The notes under the pieces were generated by a model. It was not told the origin of the DNA, made no database searches, and saw only the letters and a list, made by a program, of their open reading frames with translations. From an uncultured Acetatifactor sp. (GTDB taxonomy: Bacteria; Bacillota; Clostridia; Lachnospirales; Lachnospiraceae), in contig CAJUIA010000013.1 of the NCBI GenBank assembly GCA_910586485.1, positions 1-64,000 on the forward strand: a DNA stretch of 64,000 nucleotides. Direction: 5' to 3'. Numbering within the stretch: position 1 is the stretch's first letter; each line of letters begins with the position of its first letter. Of this stretch, positions 1-8,356 are shown piece by piece. Position numbers and translations under genes: made by a program.

Positions 1-27
1 CCGATTACCCTTATCCTGCTCGATTAA
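1..27 (+). CDS. C-terminal end of an unidentified gene
   Basis: An open frame enters from the left edge and gives eight codons (PITLILLD) before a TAA at 25-27, 17 bases ahead of the next start codon. The close spacing would fit an upstream gene of the same operon. Eight codons cannot identify a product, and the frame could be chance. Confidence 0.25.
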   Translation, partial: PITLILLD

Positions 28-44
28 CGAGAGGAGGAAGGAAT

Positions 45-242
45 ATGAGCGCGACAAAAAACTATGGATTCTATCTCGAAGGAGATGATACCGCCAAGTT
101 CAAAGAGTGGCGGGAAAAACTAAACGGCCTGGTCAATTCCAATATGGAGATGATTGATGAGGTCTTGGCTGAAAAAGCAATCAAAAGTCAGTCATTCCAG
201 GCTTCATTAACATCTTCCGATTGGGTTTGGACAGGTTCAAAG
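45..242 (+). pseudogene. 5' fragment of a probable prophage tail/baseplate gene
   Basis: A strong ribosome binding site (gaggaggaagga) precedes an ATG at 45. The first 65 or so residues (starting MSATKNYGFYLEGDD, with EWREKLNGLVNSNMEMID and a short coiled region) resemble, from memory, the N-terminus of small Firmicutes prophage structural proteins that begin with a YGxYL stretch and a SNMxxID motif. After about codon 65 the frame runs on to 578 only as the antisense of the surface-protein gene and becomes rich in Arg and Cys, which does not look like real coding. The gene therefore seems to be cut at about 237-245 and joined to unrelated DNA. The family assignment is weak; the truncation is better supported. 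Confidence 0.45.
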
Positions 243-1730
243 TATGTCTCCGCCGCCTTGGTTGTTGTCATCGCCGCTGCCCTTTGGCGTATCCTGATAG
301 GCAACTGCATAGGAGGAAAAACGGTCTGTCTCTATGGTGATCGTATCCTCACTGTTATCCAAATCCGGCAGCTGCACCGCATTGCCGTCATGTACCCGGA
401 TGACCGCAAATGTCCTTGTCCTGCTGTCATCCCTGTTTTTTATCGCCTCCGGCACGTCAATGACAATTCTTATCGCCTCATCCGTCGTCTTTATCTCCCT
501 GCGCGTGCCCTCACCTGCTCCCGATGTCAGCGAATAAAGTTCGATATTCAGATACTGTCCGACGGTAAAGCCGTTTAATGCCTGCTCTGTTTTCTCCTTA
601 TCCGAAGCACTTACGGTATTCTCGGCGTCCTGCACGTCAAGGACAATCTTTATGTTGGCTCCATCCTGTACCTGCTGCTTTTCCTCTTCCGTCAACAGCA
701 TATCCTTCAGCTGGTTCACAGGCGTAAGAAGCTGTGTGACAGGAGCCTTTTCATCTCTCTCTACCTCCGTATCAACGGTTCCGGCGTCTCCGCCCGGCTC
801 TTCCTTACCTCCGGTGGCCGGAATCGTTTCCGTCCGCAGCTCCCTGCTGCACACCGGGCAGCAATAAGTCCTGATTCCGGTCTCCGTCTCCGTGGGCTCC
901 TTCGTCACGGTTCCGCCATCCTCCGTATGTGCGCTTACTTCTGTATTCGCGCTGCAGCGGCTGCATGAGTGCCAATGGCTTTCTTCGTCAGATTTCCATG
1001 CTGTTTCGTAATCATGTCCGAGCGCGGCGATATTTCCCCATGAATCAAGGTCCGCAATCAGTGTTGTTCCCTCCGCATCCTCATAGCTCTTCCCGCAGCC
1101 CGCACAATGATAATATGCCTCCCTGCCCGCCGTGGTACAGTCAGGCTCTGCCTTCGACATGGGCGACAGGCTGCAGGTATGCGTTAATTGGGCAATCACA
1201 CGGTCGATCTCCATATACTCCCTGCTGACGCCACATTCGATTCCTATTTCTACTCTGATATTTCCTGGCGCATCCTCGGTTGCCTCTGTTTTACTAAACC
1301 TATATACAATTACATCCACCTTTGTGATACCCGCACTACTTAATGCCGCATTTGCTATGTTTAGTATGCTTTCTTCATCGGTATCATTGGTCACCGTCAT
1401 TCCGTCTAACACTTCCCGCACCACCGGCTTGGCTTTCCCTGCCCTGACATCCGACACGGCAAGCTCTGTCTCTTCGCTCGTTACGCTTCCTCCCGCATTT
1501 GTCACCACACACCGATACAGATACCCGTCCTGCGACTCCTCAGGATACGCGATGGTCGTTATAGCCCTGTTTTCCCCTGTAATATCCGCAAAACCTGCAC
1601 CGTCATTTTTGTTTACCTGCCACTGATAGGTCAGATCATCTCCGCTCGCAGCGATAGTCAACCTGGTGTAAGTGTGCGTCGGACACGACAGGTTCTTAGA
1701 AGGCTGTTGCGTAATCACGGGCGGCTCCAC
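237..1730 (-). pseudogene. Distal part of a broken Ig-like/repeat surface protein
   Basis: This open frame starts at a GTG with no ribosome binding site and is in the same frame as the ORF ending at 1740, from which it is separated by one amber codon. It holds an Ig-like domain (about residues 5-92, with YQWQVNKNDG and YRCVVTNAGG), a middle region, then Cys/His-rich repeats of the Lachnospiraceae type (HTCSLSPMSKAEPDC, HDYETAWKSDEESHWHSC, CCPVCSRELRTETIPATGG), and a beta-rich C-terminal region. The protein stops at DDNNQGGGDIL with no LPXTG motif or other anchor, in what looks like the start of a Gly/Asn/Asp-rich linker. Both ends therefore look damaged: an upstream nonsense codon, and loss of the 3' end at the junction near 237. 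It was probably an exported cell-surface protein. Confidence 0.7.
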
Positions 1731-1739
1731 ATTCTTCGT

Positions 1740-2333
1740 CTATGAGGCATAGACAGTGGTCACATCCGTAATGGCGCTGTCAAAGTCAAATGCGTCGCTG
1801 CCGCCCTCCTGCGTCACCCAGCCTGCAAAGGTATAGCCTTCCCTGGTGGGCGCTGGAGGCGCGGTTACCTTGTTTGGAAAATATAGGTGATTAGTCGCTG
1901 ACACATATTTTGTTGCATAGGTTTCCGAGCCATTCTTAAAGTAAACGGAAAAAAATTTTGGACTATAGGAGGACGAGGACAGGCCTTGTCCATTCAGCGC
2001 CTCCTGATATGCAAAAGGCGTTCCACCCAAATTCCATTGATAAGTTCCTGTGTTGGGAATCTCCACCGTACACGTAATCACATTACCTGTCATTGAAGGA
2101 ACCGGTGTCCATTCTTCCTCTGTTGGAAGCAGCCTTTTCAGGGTAATAGCTCCCAAAACGGCAGGGTCGTTTCCCTCATATCCCTCTATCGTGATATTCA
2201 GCGTATACGACATCGTATCTGCTTCCAGCGCCAGCGCATCTGACGGGACTGCACCTGCGAGAAAAACTGCCGCAAACAGCAATGCAATTATTTTCCAAAG
2301 CAAATTTTTCTTTTTCTTTTTTCCTTTGTTCAT
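1740..2333 (-). CDS. Secreted protein with InlB-type repeat, ended by an amber codon
   Basis: The start at 2333 (MNKGKKKKKN) is chosen because GGAGGAAGG lies just upstream; the longer frame to 2387 has none. The 197-residue product has a Lys-rich n-region, a hydrophobic stretch (LLWKIIALLFAAVFLAG) and a likely signal peptidase site near SDALALEA, so it is exported. A beta-rich domain follows, then a single Listeria-Bacteroides (InlB B) repeat from PTREGYTFAGW to TVYAS. The repeat normally ends in YAxW; here the Trp position is TAG, and the frame continues without a shift into the Ig-like ORF at 237-1730. This is most simply a TGG-to-TAG nonsense mutation in one large surface-protein gene. Stop-codon readthrough is an alternative that cannot be excluded from sequence. 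Confidence 0.7.
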   Translation of the reverse strand: MNKGKKKKKNLLWKIIALLFAAVFLAGAVPSDALALEADTMSYTLNITIEGYEGNDPAVLGAITLKRLLPTEEEWTPVPSMTGNVITCTVEIPNTGTYQWNLGGTPFAYQEALNGQGLSSSSYSPKFFSVYFKNGSETYATKYVSATNHLYFPNKVTAPPAPTREGYTFAGWVTQEGGSDAFDFDSAITDVTTVYAS

Positions 2334-2363
2334 GGCAATCCTTCCTCCTGTCACAAATTGTAT

Positions 2364-2402
2364 CAAAAAAAGTATGTTATAATGCAATTATTATAACATA
2401 CT
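2364..2402 (-). terminator. Intrinsic terminator of the GH127/glycerate kinase operon
   Basis: Perfect 13-base arms (2371-2383 and 2390-2402) with a 6-base loop are followed on the minus strand by seven Ts. The stem is AT-rich (agtatgttataat), which is unusual, but the T-tract and the position 75 bases after the kinase stop codon fit a rho-independent terminator. Confidence 0.7.
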
Positions 2403-2477
2403 TTATCATGCTTTTTTGCGGTATGGGCATGTCAATTTTGTCACAAATCATGCTAATTTTGCATGTTGGGGCATTTT

Positions 2478-3743
2478 TTATCTTTTTCCAGCCCCTTCTC
2501 TTTTGATCAACACTACGGCCACGTCATTCACGTTCGTGCCGGTAGGCCCCGTAAAAATCAGACCACTGCATTTCGCCAGGGCGTTATAGGAATCATTCTC
2601 CCCAAGGACCTCACATATGTCCACTCCCGCCCCATCCAGTACCGCCTTTGTGCCACCGTCACAATATCCTCCCGCCGCATCAGTAGGGCCGTCCGTGCCG
2701 TCACTGCCTACGCTGAAAACCGCCGTATTTTTAAGGCCAGCAATTCCCCTGGCGGCGCTTAAGGCCAGCTCCTGATTGCGGCCGCCCTTTCCTCTGCCGG
2801 TCAACCGCACCACCGTCTCACCGCCCGCTATAAACGCCAGGCTCGTTTTTGTATCCGCATGGCTTTTGGCAGCGGAGGCCAGAAAGGAGCCGGCCTCCCG
2901 CGCCTCACAGCACAGCCCGTCCGTCAAAAACACCGTTTCATAACCAAGACGCCAGCATTCCTCTGCTGCTGCCCGGCAAAGCTCTCTTACACTCCCGGCA
3001 ACGGTTATTTCCACATTCTTTAGACTCTTCGGGGTCTCCCGCTCCATACATTCCCATGCTTCCCTGCTCAATTCCAATCCGTATTTGCGGATCACGGCCC
3101 TGGCATCCTCACAGGTACTGCTGTCCGCGCAGACAGGGCCGGAAGCAATCATATCCGGCTGATCCCCCAGCACGTCGCTGAGCAGGATGCCAAAGACCCG
3201 CGCCGGCTCACAGGCAGAAGCAAAGCGGCCTCCCTTCACCGCGGAAAGCCGCTTGCGCACGGTATTCATCTCCGTAATATCCGCCCCGCAGGCCAAAAGC
3301 TGTCCCGTAATGCGGACAAGCTCTGCTCCGCTGACCAAAGGCTTCTCAAACAGCGCGGAGCCGCCCCCTGACAGCAAAAATAATATGGTATCCTCTGGTT
3401 TTAAATCCTTTACCAGCTCCAGCGCCGCCTGTGTGGCCAGAAAAGAATTTTCATCCGGCAGCGGATGCCCCGCTTCAAAGCATTTGATCCCGGAAAGCTC
3501 TCCCTGCAGGTGGCCGTACTTTGTCACCAATACGCCGCCGCTGATTCTGCCCCCCAGCAGGGAAAGCGCCTCATTTGCCATCCGCCAGGCGGCTTTCCCT
3601 GCCGCCACCAGAAATAACCTGCCCTGCCCAAAGGTCCGGCTCTGCAGGGCACGGCGCACCGCCTCATCCGGCAGAACCCGCCTGATGGATGCCTGAATGA
3701 TTTGCTCTGCATCTGCTCTTAATTTATCACGAGACTCATACAT
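2478..3743 (-). CDS. Glycerate 2-kinase (DUF4147/MOFRL family)
   Basis: The 421-residue protein has the usual length and the two-domain plan of the GckA/TtuD-type glycerate kinases. An N-terminal DUF4147 domain (about 5-235) carries the Gly-rich segment LFLLSGGGSALFEKP and LLSDVLGDQPDMIASGP. A C-terminal MOFRL domain carries GGRNQELALSAARG and SVGSDGTDGPTDAAGGYCDG. The enzyme phosphorylates D-glycerate to 2-phosphoglycerate in the cytosol, feeding glycolysis. Its start overlaps the end of the GH127 gene by 8 bases (ATG reading across TGA), so the two are translationally coupled. Family members are often mislabelled hydroxypyruvate reductase. Why it is paired with an arabinofuranosidase is not clear from sequence. 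Confidence 0.9.
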   Translation of the reverse strand: MYESRDKLRADAEQIIQASIRRVLPDEAVRRALQSRTFGQGRLFLVAAGKAAWRMANEALSLLGGRISGGVLVTKYGHLQGELSGIKCFEAGHPLPDENSFLATQAALELVKDLKPEDTILFLLSGGGSALFEKPLVSGAELVRITGQLLACGADITEMNTVRKRLSAVKGGRFASACEPARVFGILLSDVLGDQPDMIASGPVCADSSTCEDARAVIRKYGLELSREAWECMERETPKSLKNVEITVAGSVRELCRAAAEECWRLGYETVFLTDGLCCEAREAGSFLASAAKSHADTKTSLAFIAGGETVVRLTGRGKGGRNQELALSAARGIAGLKNTAVFSVGSDGTDGPTDAAGGYCDGGTKAVLDGAGVDICEVLGENDSYNALAKCSGLIFTGPTGTNVNDVAVVLIKREGAGKR

Positions 3744-6009
3744 GGGCCCATACCGTCATTTCGCCCTCCCCCCGGTTATTCCAGGCATAATAGGGCACAA
3801 AGGTCATGGTTACCGGCTGTTCCTCACAGGCACTGCTGTTTCCGTCTCCGGCGGCATTGACATCCCTGTCTGCCGCATCCTGAGAACGCCCTGCAGAAGG
3901 ATACCTGTATTCCCGGTATAGCTCATCGCCTTCCTCACTGTCCGCCAGCCGCTTTCCGGGCACTTTTAAGACCCTCATTTCATGTCCCAGTCCGTTAAAA
4001 GTCTCTACCCGGACTCCCGGCAGGCTGCCTGCCGTACTCTCTGCCATGCCGTCCTTTTTCTTAGGGCTTCCACCTGCCTCAAAGCCATATGCCTTCTCCA
4101 GGTCCACACGGAGCAGATGCAGATTCTTGCCATTGTCAATCTCTTCCATACAGTAGCAGATCGGGCCTCTGGTAAAAGCCACCTTCCCCATGTCTTCCCT
4201 GACCTTTGGATTGGCCGCCATACAGCGCACTTCCATGGGAAACTGAAGATAAATCTCGTCGCCGTCCTGCCATTCTCCCGTCAGGTACAGATAGCCCTTA
4301 TCCAGCCGAAGGTCCATTCCCTGCTCCGGCTCGGTCTGCTGTGCCATACTTTGCAAAGCTCCCTTTACTACCCGGCAGTCAGAAAGGGTCATCCCGCTTC
4401 TACGAACCTCAACTTCCGCCGTCCTGCACCAGCCGGGCACACGAAAGGCAAACGTTCCCCGGACAGTTCCTTCCGTATGCAGAACCGCCTTTACCTCCCC
4501 GCTCCAGGGGAAGGCGCTTTCCAGCTTCATGTCCAGCTCTGTCCCGTTTAAGGTACAGCTGATCCTGCTGCCCGCGTATAGATGTGTGTACAACGTACTT
4601 TCACTCTGAGTATACACATAAGCCCCGAAGGAACTGACAATCCTTGCAATATTGGGCGGGCAGCAGGCACAGCCAAACCATTTCTGCCGAACCGGCTTCA
4701 CATGATGCTTGCGCTCATCCCGTTTACAGGCCTCCGGCACAACCTCCAGCGGATTGACATAAAAGAAGCTTTTCCCGTCCAGAGCCATGCCCGCCAGCAC
4801 CGTATTATAAAGGGCCTGCTCCATCACATCCCCATAGCGGTTGTCCGCCTGAATTTCCAGCATCCTTCTGGCAAAAAAGGCCAGTCCGATGGCCGCGCAG
4901 GTCTCGGAATAAGCGGTATCGTTGGGAAGATCATAGCCGAAGGAAAATGCCTCCCCCATGTGAGTGGCTCCGATTCCTCCGGTAATATACAGCTTTTCCC
5001 TGGTGATATTATTCCAGAGCCGTTCGCAGGCGGCAAACATGGTTTCATCCCCGGTGAGCCTGGCCACATCCGCCATGCCGCTGTAAAGATAAACGGCGCG
5101 GACCGCGTGGCCGGTGGCCTCCGACAGCTCCCGCACGGGAGCGTTTGCCTGATGATACCAGTGCCTGATTTCCGCCGGGTCCGGCATTTTGTAAGGCCTG
5201 CCCTCATGCTCTGCCCGCTCCTTCTCTTCCAGGTCAAAATAATAAGGTCTCGTCCCCCGCATGTCCAGAAAAAAGCGGCTAAGCTCCAGATACCTTTTTT
5301 CTCCCGTGACCTCGTAAAGCCTGGCCAGCGCCATCTCCGCAATCTCATGCCCCGGATAGCCCTTGCACTTTCCTTCTTCATAACCAAACTTCGTAAATAT
5401 AAAATCCGCATAGCGCTCGGCCGCCTTCAGCAGCTTATCCTTGCCCGTAGCCTGCCAGTAGGCAATCGCTCCCTCCAGCAGATGCCCAAAACAGTACAGC
5501 TCGTGATGGTCCCGAAGATTTGTAAAAATCCGGTCCATGCCGTTAATAATATAATAAGTATCCAGATAGCCGTTGTCCGCCTGAGCTGCGCAGACAATGT
5601 CAATAGCTTCATCTGCAGTCTTTTCCAGCTCTGGGTCCGGATGATTGATCAGCGAATATCCCACTGCCTCAATCCACTTTGCAAAGTCACTGTCCTGAAA
5701 TACAAATCCGTAAAATTTATCCGGGTCAGGATTTTTCGGATCCTCCGGCAGGGCTTCAAAACCCCGGTAAGTGTAAGCCGGTGCCACAAAATCCGCCCCA
5801 CGCTCCCTTTTCTCCCGCATCAGGCGGCCCGCCACCTTATAATTACGCATACAATAGCTGGGCGCCGCATCCGGAACCCGGTCGTTTAAAGCTTCCCATT
5901 GATAGGGAATCACCTCTCTGCGCACCAGCTCCTGCTCCCTGCCCCAAAATTCGTCCGTAATCTGTACCTGCTTTAAATCCAAAGGACTGCTGAAATTCTC
6001 CTGCTTCAT
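3736..6009 (-). CDS. GH127 beta-L-arabinofuranosidase-like glycosidase
   Basis: A 757-residue protein of the DUF1680/GH127 family (type member HypBA1 of Bifidobacterium). The (alpha/alpha)6 barrel spans about residues 10-460, followed by two beta-sandwich domains. The zinc site and nucleophile of the family are present: Glu369 and Cys371 in SETCAAIGLAFF, and the Cys449-Cys450 pair in WFGCACCPPN. By analogy with HypBA1 the first of that pair is the nucleophile. No signal peptide is seen (MKQENFSSPLDL), so it acts in the cytosol on imported oligosaccharides, releasing L-arabinofuranose or related sugars. AGGAGGTAGGG precedes the ATG. It is the first gene of a two-gene operon with the glycerate kinase. 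Exact substrate specificity cannot be read from the sequence. Confidence 0.92.
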   Translation of the reverse strand: MKQENFSSPLDLKQVQITDEFWGREQELVRREVIPYQWEALNDRVPDAAPSYCMRNYKVAGRLMREKRERGADFVAPAYTYRGFEALPEDPKNPDPDKFYGFVFQDSDFAKWIEAVGYSLINHPDPELEKTADEAIDIVCAAQADNGYLDTYYIINGMDRIFTNLRDHHELYCFGHLLEGAIAYWQATGKDKLLKAAERYADFIFTKFGYEEGKCKGYPGHEIAEMALARLYEVTGEKRYLELSRFFLDMRGTRPYYFDLEEKERAEHEGRPYKMPDPAEIRHWYHQANAPVRELSEATGHAVRAVYLYSGMADVARLTGDETMFAACERLWNNITREKLYITGGIGATHMGEAFSFGYDLPNDTAYSETCAAIGLAFFARRMLEIQADNRYGDVMEQALYNTVLAGMALDGKSFFYVNPLEVVPEACKRDERKHHVKPVRQKWFGCACCPPNIARIVSSFGAYVYTQSESTLYTHLYAGSRISCTLNGTELDMKLESAFPWSGEVKAVLHTEGTVRGTFAFRVPGWCRTAEVEVRRSGMTLSDCRVVKGALQSMAQQTEPEQGMDLRLDKGYLYLTGEWQDGDEIYLQFPMEVRCMAANPKVREDMGKVAFTRGPICYCMEEIDNGKNLHLLRVDLEKAYGFEAGGSPKKKDGMAESTAGSLPGVRVETFNGLGHEMRVLKVPGKRLADSEEGDELYREYRYPSAGRSQDAADRDVNAAGDGNSSACEEQPVTMTFVPYYAWNNRGEGEMTVWAHV

Positions 6010-6143
6010 TCCCTACCTCCTGCCGACCTGTGTCCTGTATGTGCGGAAATTCCCTGATTCCCGCGTTCTTGTTCTGATTAAGATCATACCCCGGATTTGC
6101 AGAAAGGTCAACAAGGAAACAGGTGACAGCGGAACCGCTACCT

Positions 6144-8192
6144 TTAAAAACTGGTAAGTCCCACATTGGCAGGATCCTTTAATTTAAACTGCTCGTAAGG
6201 GACAACCACATCCAGCCCCCCGGAAGCATAGCAGGTCAGTTCATAAGCATCAAAATGAATGCCGATCCCTTCCGTGGTCAGGTAAAACCGCCCCTCGTCC
6301 AGAATGATCTTTTCCCATCCCTCGTCGTCCGTGCCCCATTCTGCCTTTGCCTCCACATAGGGCGCAATAATGGCGCAGATTTCCTCCGGCGAATTTTCCA
6401 GAATCTCCGGAAGCAGGACTCTTTGCCCCGATGACCGGCTGAATACATATTCCATGCTGCCATGCTGCCCATGAGCGGCGCCGTTCCAGTACTCATACCA
6501 GTAAGCACTCACACCAATATAGTTTTCATCCAGAAAGGTAACGGCCAGATTCAGCTCGTCCTCCACCACCGTCAGATCAGACCCAAACAGGTCATCCAAA
6601 GCCGTATCCCGCACCACATCCATCAATTCGATCATATACTCTTCCTCTGACCTGTATATTTCCTCCAGATATTCATTGATCCTGAGGGCAGCTTCCGACT
6701 TTCCCGTCAAATGTACCTTGGTCAGTGAAAAGCTTCCTGTCGCGCCTGTATTCTCCGCGGTAAAGGTGGAAGAAAAGGTTTCCTCCGTGGCCATATCTTT
6801 CAGGGGATTCTCATAATAGACATAGACCGGCTCTGACTGATCATAATAATGATAGGAATCATCCCTCTCATACGGAATCCTGCATATCACTCCGTCACCG
6901 TCCAGCAGCTTGTCATAATACAGATAGTCACCGTCCGAAAAAAGCACAGACAGGGTATCCCCGTATACAGAAGCTGCCAGTCTCGGATTCTGTACCCAAT
7001 AGTCAATGGTATCCCTCTCCCCGTTCCAGTTAAGCCGCACGATACTGAAGCTGTTGTCTCCATAGTTCCGCTCGATATTATAAATTCCCTTATCATCCCA
7101 GAACGCCATGCTGTAACAGTCCAGCACGCCGATCTCTCTTGTCTCATCCAGATCATCCAGGCTTATGGCATGCCACTTATCTTCTTTTCTGTAAACCAGT
7201 TCCTCATTGGTCAAAGTAAGACAGCTCATAGACTCCGCATCCTGCAGGGATATCCTTTCCTTCTCGCCCGTCTCCAATATAATGCGGTACAAATTTTCGT
7301 CCTCATCACAGATAAAGGTATATCCGAAATTTCTTACACAATACACCAGATTCGGAAGATACCGATACCGGTAGCCTATATCGCGCGCTTCAGAAAAGCC
7401 CTCCGGTACCATGCCGTACAGTGTCTCTTCCTTCGTAATTTCTTCTACGCTTCCGTTCTTCTTCAGGCGAAAATACCGGTTTACATCACTGTCGGAAAAC
7501 CGGGAGAGCAGATATAAAATGTCATCATGAATCTCCATATCGGTCAGGGAGCTTCCCCCTATATCATAGCCTTCCCCAATCTCAAAGTCCTCCACAAGCA
7601 GCTCCTGCCCGGAGCCGTCACACTCCATCCGCCAGAGATTTGCCCTCGCGCCGTCCAGATAACTGATATTTCTTTGTTCCACAAAATAAATCATTCCTTC
7701 ATAAACACTGAAATACCCCTCCTGAGGAGAATCTGCCTCAAACAGCACCTCCGACTCCAGAGTTTCCGTATTCACCCGGCACAGCTGCCTGCTCCAATAG
7801 CCGTAAAGCCAGCCGTCCACCAGCTGGGTATTGTCTCCGGCGTCATCTTTAAAATAAGGAACGCTGCCAAAGCTGACAGGCTTCGGAGGCATCTGCGCTT
7901 CGGGGACCTGCTCTTCGGGGACCTGCTCTTCGGGCACCTGCTCTTCGGGGACCTGCTCTTCAGCTTCCTGTCCTTCGCTTTGCCGACTGTCTTCCTGATC
8001 CTGCTCCCTGCTTTCGCGTTTGTCCTCTTCTTTCTCTTTTCTGCGGCTTTCCGTCTCTATGCTGTCAGCCGGCTTTCTCTGTCCGTTCTGCCCTGCATGA
8101 GCTCCTGCATCTATATTTCCCCAGCCGCCCATCCAAAGCGTTAAAGCCATCCCGTACACCAGCACTCTGTCAAATATTCTTCCTGTCATCAT
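6144..8192 (-). CDS. Exported DUF5050/DUF3298-like protein
   Basis: About 682 residues. I chose the ATG at 8192, nine bases after GGGGAG; an ATG at 8198 and a TTG at 8213 are also possible. A hydrophobic N-terminal segment (VLVYGMALTLWMGGWG) is followed by a charged low-complexity linker rich in Glu, Lys and Gln with four EEQVP-type repeats. Then comes a region of WLYGYWS, MIYFVEQ, LYRI strands typical of propeller-like DUF5050 proteins, and a C-terminal DUF3298/DUF4163-like domain (about the last 180 residues, with PYVEAKAEWG and VVVPYEQFKLKDP) as found in RsiV and related exported proteins. It is probably anchored outside the membrane. No enzymatic function can be assigned. Confidence 0.7.
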   Translation of the reverse strand: MMTGRIFDRVLVYGMALTLWMGGWGNIDAGAHAGQNGQRKPADSIETESRRKEKEEDKRESREQDQEDSRQSEGQEAEEQVPEEQVPEEQVPEEQVPEAQMPPKPVSFGSVPYFKDDAGDNTQLVDGWLYGYWSRQLCRVNTETLESEVLFEADSPQEGYFSVYEGMIYFVEQRNISYLDGARANLWRMECDGSGQELLVEDFEIGEGYDIGGSSLTDMEIHDDILYLLSRFSDSDVNRYFRLKKNGSVEEITKEETLYGMVPEGFSEARDIGYRYRYLPNLVYCVRNFGYTFICDEDENLYRIILETGEKERISLQDAESMSCLTLTNEELVYRKEDKWHAISLDDLDETREIGVLDCYSMAFWDDKGIYNIERNYGDNSFSIVRLNWNGERDTIDYWVQNPRLAASVYGDTLSVLFSDGDYLYYDKLLDGDGVICRIPYERDDSYHYYDQSEPVYVYYENPLKDMATEETFSSTFTAENTGATGSFSLTKVHLTGKSEAALRINEYLEEIYRSEEEYMIELMDVVRDTALDDLFGSDLTVVEDELNLAVTFLDENYIGVSAYWYEYWNGAAHGQHGSMEYVFSRSSGQRVLLPEILENSPEEICAIIAPYVEAKAEWGTDDEGWEKIILDEGRFYLTTEGIGIHFDAYELTCYASGGLDVVVPYEQFKLKDPANVGLTSF
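7899..7958 (-). repeat. Four 15-bp tandem repeats in coding sequence
   Basis: Four direct copies of ttcggggacctgctc (7899, 7914, 7929 with one change, 7944) encode repeated EEQVP units in the linker of the exported protein at 6144-8192. The unit is a multiple of three, so copy-number change by slippage would lengthen the linker without shifting the frame. Confidence 0.9.
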
Positions 8193-8290
8193 CCGCATCC
8201 TCTCCCCTCGCAAAACAAACGGCTTCCACTCATGTTAATAACATGATACCCCCTTCAGGCATAATATTTGCATCATTTCTCCCGACACTA

Positions 8291-8319
8291 TTGTCATTTA
8301 CTATATCTTGTAGTATAAT
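8291..8319 (+). promoter_or_regulatory. Sigma-A promoter of the tocopherol-cyclase-like gene
   Basis: TTGTCA (8291-8296) and a perfect TATAAT (8314-8319) are separated by 17 bases. The start codon lies 37 bases after the -10 box, with GGGAG ten bases before it. Confidence 0.75.
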
Positions 8320-8356
8320 GTAAAAAGTTGCTACGAAATGTGGGAGAATATACCTG

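Noticed and set aside
4582..5889. 435-codon plus-strand open frame opposite the GH127 gene
   Set aside because: It is the antisense of a clear GH127 catalytic region, has no ribosome binding site, and shows no family motif.
7899..7958. The 15-bp tandem repeats as a CRISPR-like array
   Set aside because: The units are contiguous without spacers and lie in frame in a coding linker.
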